From Gloeopeniophorella convolvens (Eukaryota > Basidiomycota > Agaricomycetes > Russulales), in the NCBI GenBank assembly GCA_022496205.1, contig WTXD01000157.1, positions 1-24,794 of the forward strand: a stretch of 24,794 nt of DNA, read 5' to 3'. A model generated the notes under the pieces. The model did no database searches. It was given only the letters and a program-made list of their open reading frames with translations, and was not told where the DNA came from. How positions within the stretch are numbered: position 1 is the first letter of the stretch; each line of letters opens with the position of its first letter. Below are positions 20,166 to 24,794 of the stretch, piece by piece. The translations under genes and the position numbers were made by a program.

Positions 20166-21530
20166 GCCCTCATTCTGGTTAGAGTGCGTGTGGTGAGAGG
20201 CGACTGAGTTTGATCTTTGGCGTTTGGCCTTTGGCGTGCGCGAGCCTTCGCGTTGGGCGGTCGGGTAGGCGCTATGGGTTGGTCAGCAAGTTCAGCGGGA
20301 TGGATATCATCCCAGGCGTGGTTCATCACGCGAGCCCAGTCAATGGTCTCTCGAGTGAGTGCGGTGTGTACCCCCGCCTGTCTGAATGCAGCTGCCGTGA
20401 TCTCGCGGCCGTCCTGATCTTTCAGGATGGCTGCGTCGGGCAGCGTGAACTTCTCAGCTTGTACCAGTTGTATGGCGTCGACGAATACTTGGTTTTCGAA
20501 TTTGGTTTGGTTGCGTTTGACGTATTCGTGTAGGTCGACTTTGATCTTGTTGAGCGCTGCTTCAAAGTGCGTTCGCTTGAACTTGTCGAGTTTGGTTTTG
20601 AAGGCCGCGCTGATCTTCAACTTGTTCTCCTCCTCTTCAAGGATTCTGCGACGCATATCTGCTAGTTCCCGGTGAAAGTCAGGGTCAGCGTCTAGCGCGG
20701 CTTTGCGCTTCAGGATTTGTTCGCCCTTGTGGACGTCGATATGGCGGAGGATTTCGAGTTCACCGTCTGCTTGTGCAGTGTTTTCGAAATCTCTGAGTCG
20801 GTAGTTGACTTCTTCTTGATTGCCTTCTCGCGTTGGGGGCCTTCGGCGTCCCATTTGTCGAGGTACGCTTTGCGTTCCCTTTCGCTGAATTCTTGGCGGA
20901 TGGCGTCCTTATCGAGTCTTCGATCGATGATCGTAGATACGAGGCGTTGTTCTAGATCGAAGATCTGCGCGGGTTCGATCTCGTCTGTGGAGCCGCACGC
21001 GTCGCAGATAACAATACGTTGGGTAATGTCCGAGGACACGTGAAAGCCTCGCGATTTCCGCGCGGGCTGAGGTAGCGGATTCGTCGGTGGAGGGTGGGTG
21101 GATGCGCGGGAGGGCTAGTGTGGCTGCTCTGGAGATGGATGACAGTAGGTTGAGGATGTCGGTACTGTTCCAGTTGGCAAAGTTCCAATCCTTCCGGTCT
21201 GTGGAAGTCGTGGTATGCCAGTCTTCGGGGATGTCTTGGGCGAAGTATTTGCCCCTCTGAGCTATGTTCTCCAAGATGGTTTCGATGGTGCTTCCCAAGC
21301 AAATCCTCCTTGGAGGTGCCAGAGAATTCGAGGATGTCGTGGAATAGAGTGTCTGAAGTGGTTTGTCCTCCGGCAAGGTCCGCCTTGAGGTGCGACGGTG
21401 TAAGGGCTGATGTAGGTGATGGTGCAGCATTGGAGGGGACGCCGTCTTGCGTGGGCTGCGACGACAAGACGATCTCTGAGCCCGGTGGCTCGTTCTGAGG
21501 TCCTGGGGGAGTCCCAGTGTCCGGTTCCAT
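20162..21530 (-). CDS. Extra upstream LINE ORF, charged helical protein (frame-broken)
   Basis: Starts at ATG 21530 (MEPDTGTPPG) and ends at TGA 20164-20162. Coding potential moves through three frames with changes near 21300, 21040 and 20822. The N-terminus is Pro/Ser/Thr-rich (likely disordered). It is followed by AQDIPEDWHTTTSTDRKDW, a single CDACGS Cys pair and a long charged helix-forming region, strongest around LADMRRRILEEEENKLKI and KLDKFKRTHFEAALNKI, which could form a coiled coil. The end is basic and Pro-rich. I recognise no domain. Most Tad-type LINEs have two ORFs, so a separate frame of about 455 codons ahead of the zinc-knuckle ORF is unusual. It could instead be the N-terminal half of a split ORF1. 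Confidence 0.65.
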
Positions 21531-21645
21531 TGCAAAAACTATGTACGACTACTGTCTGCTGAGGGGTCGCGAGGTATTCCAGGCGTGTTCCCAAAGAGGA
21601 AGGTAGTGGTCAAGAAGAAGAAGCTGTCCCTCACATTTCAAGCCT

Positions 21646-22042
21646 TTGCTAAAAGCTAAACTAGTCACGCCACCAGTCATCACTATGTACACGCGTGGTA
21701 CTGCGAAAGTAGCACGCCATGGGTGGATCAGGAAGGTAGTCAGCGTCGCGCGGTCTCGTATATGGGCATCCAAGTCTGGGAACAAAACGCCCGCCAACGC
21801 ACTGTATTCAAGGAGTTCCATGGCCCTACCTCACGACTCATCATCCCTCGTTTTTCATCTTCCGGGCGCAGTTCTTGTACATGCTACCGCAAGGATTTGT
21901 TTTGAAGACGCAGCGCGGCCTCGAGGTAAACCCTGCGGCCTTGGCCACACTCGAGACTCTGAGTAGATCTCGGTTAGCTCTCATGGCGTCCATAAACGAT
22001 CTCCACCATATGATTTCTTCTAAGGGTGATGACGATGTGTAG
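21646..22042 (+). pseudogene. 3' end of an unrecognised protein-coding gene
   Basis: The last 53 codons (21881-22042) read MLPQGFVLKTQRGLEVNPAA, then LATLETLSRSRLALMASIND and a short acidic end, with no stop before TAG. Just upstream, QNARQRTVFKEFHGPTSRLI is open in a neighbouring frame, so one frame change near 21855 or an intron separates them. The phrasing looks like real protein, but I cannot name the family. The 5' part is absent. The LINE's 5' end lies immediately to the left, so the insertion may have cut the gene, or the gene may already have been a fragment. Confidence 0.4.
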
Positions 22043-22093
22043 GGGACTCTGTAGCAATTTTTATGGATTTATCCTGATTTAATCTGATTTTCT

Positions 22094-22232
22094 GGATGTT
22101 TGATCATACAATCCGCTACAGAACCGCCCGATCGGGAGGTCGGATCAGCAATCCGCTACACACCTTCCTAATATGGTAAAAAATAATCCGCTACAAACAG
22201 GTCAAAATCGGCCTTCGTCTGATCAAACATCC
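22094..22232. repeat. 139-bp foldback element with internal AATCCGCTACA repeats
   Basis: The ends are a 16-bp inverted repeat with one mismatch: GGATGTTTGATCATAC at 22094-22109 and GTCTGATCAAACATCC at 22217-22232. Inside, AATCCGCTACA occurs three times in the same direction (22110-22120, 22150-22160, 22185-22195). An inverted partial copy (TGTAGCAATT) lies outside at 22050-22059. Ends plus spaced subterminal repeats resemble a small non-autonomous DNA transposon. No clear target duplication was seen. Confidence 0.62.
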
Positions 22233-22239
22233 CCAGTGT

Positions 22240-22564
22240 ATTTTCGGGGGGCCTGAAGTCAGTCAAGTGTCCTGATGATGTAAGTCCGGGCCGCTTCCAC
22301 AGCGGCAAAGCGGTGGCCACATGTAGGCCGCAACCGCGCAAGGGACCCTCACGGGGGTTCCGGGGGCTCGGAGGGTCTGCGGGGCACCATGCAGCATCGC
22401 GTCGCTTCTGATGAACTTGGCCAGCGCGTTCCTCCCTCTTGTGTTCCGAATAAAATATTGAGTGAGCAATCCACACCACGGGATATAAGAATAGATTGGC
22501 GTTGCACAGAGTATATGGGGCATGAAGTGATGACGTGGTCGACGGTCTGGAGCGGACCGGGCAA
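22240..22564 (-). mobile_element. 5'-truncated copy of the same LINE family
   Basis: Matches the minus-strand 3' end of the element at 14067: GPLQTVDHVITSC, YSVQRQSIL and the terminal EATRCCMVPRRPSEPPEPP are shared, as is the beginning of the 3' UTR. Similarity stops at 22564-22560, within the C-terminal Cys/His motif, which is a typical 5' truncation. No poly(A) is seen at its left end; the foldback at 22094-22232 sits there instead. Confidence 0.93.
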
Positions 22565-22565
22565 C

Positions 22566-22704
22566 TCGCTTTGTCCACGACTTCACCTACCCTACATGGC
22601 CGCAGGCTACACGTCTCCGTACTGTCCTCTAAATTCGAGGTGACTCACTCACTACTGTGGGCCTTCCATCACTACACGTGACTTGTGGTCACTTCAGGTC
22701 TCAA
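22566..22704. other. Short spacer, no gene
   Basis: Lies between the truncated LINE and the inverted-repeat element. Nothing recognisable. Confidence 0.4.
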
Positions 22705-22989
22705 CACTGCCGCACGCCAGAATACCTACCGGGAAAAAACGTGGGAATCTCCGGAATGGCTGCTTCATACGTATACAGGAATCTGCTGGGCAGGGAGCCG
22801 TCCTGGAGTTTAAAAATGCTCACAACGTGACCTGTTTTCAGCTATGGATTTGAAATCTTGATGGCTTTTTTGCACCATATTTAAACTTTTCATAGGATCC
22901 TTCCCAAGTATGTATTGTAACTGGATGAGTCAGCCGCGTCAAACGATTTTCACGGTTTTTTCCCGTAGGTATTCTGGCGTGCGGCAGTG
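22705..22989. mobile_element. CACTA-like non-autonomous DNA transposon (MITE), 285 bp
   Basis: Terminal inverted repeats of about 46 bp: the left end from 22705 and the reverse complement of the right end to 22989 share CACTGCCGCACGCCAGAATA and continue with CCTAC, GGGAAAAAAC and GTG, with single-base indels. Both sides are flanked by CAA (22702-22704 and 22990-22992). A CACTG start and a 3-bp target duplication are hallmarks of the CACTA (EnSpm) superfamily. The interior has no coding capacity and is A/T-richer than its surroundings. Confidence 0.85.
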
Positions 22990-22992
22990 CAA

Positions 22993-23432
22993 GCGCACGC
23001 GGTTAACGCCCGTCACTAGCATCTGCTATGACTTGGACTACAGTATCCCATCGGAAAGAGGAGGATCTTCCTTCTCCCCTTTCGTTCTATCCGCCCCAAT
23101 CACGGTGATCTCTGCATTCAAATCTCTGCTTCAGACGCTGGTGCTATCCGAGTCGTGAAACCTCGCGTGCGTCTCCCCGGCCTCGACTCACCACACAAGA
23201 CTCTCCATCTACATTGGACGGGCTCCTGAGGCGATATAATCATATGGAGGCCTTCGGCTACATGCTGCTGCGGTATGCTTATGCTGTGTCATCGAGCGCA
23301 ATAGTCTGCTCCAATCTTCTAGCGCCCGCTCCAGTATCTATCTACTCATCTGCCTGCGCTCTTCCTCAGCGATACACCATCGACCATCCCTCACATCCAT
23401 ATCCATGAGTTACTTGGAAGAACTCTTGAAGT
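22993..23432. promoter_or_regulatory. Region upstream of a possible gene, with TATA-like site
   Basis: No ORF of interest. A GATATAAT at 23233-23240 and C/T-rich sequence (about 23310-23400) precede the candidate start codons at 23405 and 23433. Weak support only. Confidence 0.25.
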
Positions 23433-24003
23433 ATGGAGAAGGGCGCTTTGACCGACCAGGACACCAGAGTTCTCATGTGTCTCGCGCTCCTCCAAGCCAT
23501 CGTAGAGCTGCTATTGAGGGCCGCTTTAGTGGTATTGACAGTGTCCCTGGTCCCCATCATCATATCCCATGTAAGTGTTGTTTCGTGCTCCTATCTATCG
23601 TTTGCTGACGTGGCTCTTCCGTGTATGCACTGTGGGCATACATCTCAGCTCTGCTCAGCGTGGCTTCAGGCACCCTGGAAGCGTCGTATGGGGTCAAGCT
23701 TTCGCTACCAGGTAGCCGTAATATGGTCGTAAATCTTAGCCTCTCGTGCATCATAAGCAGGATTCGTGGCGCCTAGATGGCGTGGATACGGCGTTGATTG
23801 AATGTCACTTCACTTTCTGCTCTTAGGGCGCGAAGTCATACTTCGGGCGGGACCGGACAGTCAGGCGCACTGCCTATGTGATGCATGCCAATGATATTGT
23901 CCAGCTCAGGCCCACCGAGCTGCAAGTCTACGAGGTGCCGGTAGCGCGGGAATATACTAACGGGTTGGTAGCACTGTTGGACTCGGCTGGCATCGGAATT
24001 CAG
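23433..24003 (+). CDS. Hypothetical membrane-anchored protein, intron-containing
   Basis: Exon 1 (23433-23570) encodes DTRVLMCLALLQAIVELLLR, then AALVVLTVSLVPIIISH, a long hydrophobic span, and ends at a GTAAGT donor. A later segment (about 23642-23695) reads SALLSVASGTLEASYGVKLS. Then DSWRLDG (23761-23781), a 45-nt intron-like gap, and an exon at 23827-24003 reading TAYVMHANDIVQLRPTELQV, then YEVPVAREYTNGLVALLDSA. The last exon keeps frame for 59 codons. The family is not recognised. The middle splice junctions do not all agree in phase, so the gene may be frame-damaged. The alternative start at 23405 gives a less hydrophobic frame. Confidence 0.4.
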
Positions 24004-24311
24004 GTGCGGCCACGGCGCCGGGAACTTTCAATATCTCTATTTTGGTGTGTGATGGATGGGGTCGCCGTCTCCACGCGTATACAACGACTAAGCTGAAGGG
24101 AGAACGTGGCACGAACACCGCCAGTGAGCTTGAATTTTACCGATATGTTGTCCTTCGAGATTCACACGGTCTTACCTCCTGGGCGCCACGCGTACTTTCC
24201 CTTTGTTTCTAGGTCGCGCACGCGTGCAACTGCATACGACTCCCCCCAATCAATGTCTTTTCATCCTGGGCCCTCCTCATCTTGACACTACATCATTCCA
24301 CTCCTCTAGAC

Positions 24312-24499
24312 ATGGGGTTCCTCTCCGTGCTCGTCACCGACCTTTTCTTCGACTTCTGCGCATGGGCGGCGCCTCTCATCAGAGGCTACACATACATGCT
24401 CAGCTCACTCGTGCTCGACCTCACGGCGACGCGTTCGCGCTGGTTGTGCTATTGGCGCCTTTGATCATCCTCTTTCTCGTCATCTCTCTCGTGAGTTGA
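24312..24499 (+). CDS. Possible small membrane-protein exon
   Basis: From ATG 24312 the frame reads MGFLSVLVTDLFFDFCAWAA and continues to a stop at 24464. A neighbouring frame is more hydrophobic toward the end (ALVVLLAPLIILFLVISL) and meets a GTGAGT donor near 24490. One frame change would join them into a two-span membrane protein, in the same style as the hydrophobic exon at 23433. No family was recognised. Confidence 0.25.
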
Positions 24500-24794
24500 G
24501 TACGCAGTACCGTTTAGCTCGCGCCTCTGATGCGGGATCCGGCGCAGCTAGATTTTTGGGCACGCGTGCAGTGGGTGCGCGCGCGGAGGGAGGGTCCGGG
24601 GGCGTTGATGGACGTGGTGACTCGCATACTAATTGGAGGGCGGGGTGGGCTAGCGCATCATGTGAATTGTGTAGATAATCGAGATACATTTACGACTGTC
24701 GTACTTCTGCTTCACTGACTCGCTGAGCCGAGTTTGGCAGTGATGGGGAGTCATCCTTCTGAATCCTCACTAGCCTGGAATCCGCACAGGCGGT
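24500..24794. other. No assignable gene
   Basis: Short overlapping frames only. It may continue the preceding gene beyond the window. Confidence 0.3.

Larger units (their letters stand above)
14067..21530 (-). mobile_element. Near-complete LINE retrotransposon, Tad-like, three ORFs
   Basis: On the minus strand the element runs from a 5' end at or beyond 21530 to an A18 tail at 14084-14067. The order is: upstream ORF (21530-20162), zinc-knuckle ORF1 (20165-18223), ORF2 (18226-14307) with APE endonuclease, reverse transcriptase, RNase H and a C-terminal Cys/His motif, then a 222-nt 3' UTR. APE-RT-RNase H with a CCHC ORF1 is the layout of fungal Tad-clade LINEs. The clade is inferred from layout, not a tree. 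The long clean RT frame suggests recent insertion. Several one-base frame changes are present. The 5' boundary and target duplication are unresolved. Confidence 0.93.

Noticed and set aside
22110..22195. CRISPR-like array from the three 11-mers
   Set aside because: Eukaryotic context, repeats too short, and the unit lies within inverted ends typical of a transposable element.

Overview
The window looks like nuclear DNA of a basidiomycete fungus, most likely an Agaricomycete (polypore-like). Reasons: many 45-70 nt GT..AG introns, GC-rich coding DNA, a Goodbye-domain STAND receptor, a C2-NACHT-WD40 receptor with a C-terminal tail of the type I know from polypore NLR-like proteins, and a fungal Tad-type LINE. 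Family assignments rest on motif reading; no database search was run.

Layout. 1-799 (minus): first four exons of a Goodbye-domain NLR-like protein that runs off the left edge. 1440-3082 (plus): decayed sedolisin (tripeptidyl-peptidase) gene. 3823-4595 (plus): internally deleted relic of a C2/WD40 NLR together with its 3' flank. About 5000-6860 (minus): an unassigned exon set and a decayed histidine-kinase ATPase domain. 7569-13527 (plus): large C2-NACHT-WD40 receptor with 14 WD repeats. 14067-21530 (minus): near-complete 7.5 kb LINE with poly(A) tail and three tandem ORFs. 21646-22042 (plus): 3' end of an unknown gene. 22094-22232: small foldback element. 22240-22564 (minus): 5'-truncated second copy of the same LINE family. 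22705-22989: CACTA-like non-autonomous transposon with long inverted ends and a 3-bp target duplication. 23433-24500 (plus): poorly resolved fragments of small membrane-type genes.

How it fits together. This is accessory, fast-evolving sequence: an NLR locus with one large receptor, one deleted paralogue and a second receptor class, littered with transposons and dead housekeeping-type genes. The receptor's WD repeats are almost identical except at a few positions, the pattern of concerted evolution plus diversification known from fungal heterokaryon-incompatibility receptors.

The most unusual items are the LINE's three-ORF layout, in which both ORF junctions are ATGA stop/start overlaps; the NLR relic joining a C2 exon directly to a WD repeat and a conserved 3' flank; and the AATCCGCTACA-bearing foldback. 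Many otherwise open genes are broken by single-base frame changes without nonsense codons, so part of the apparent damage may be assembly indels.
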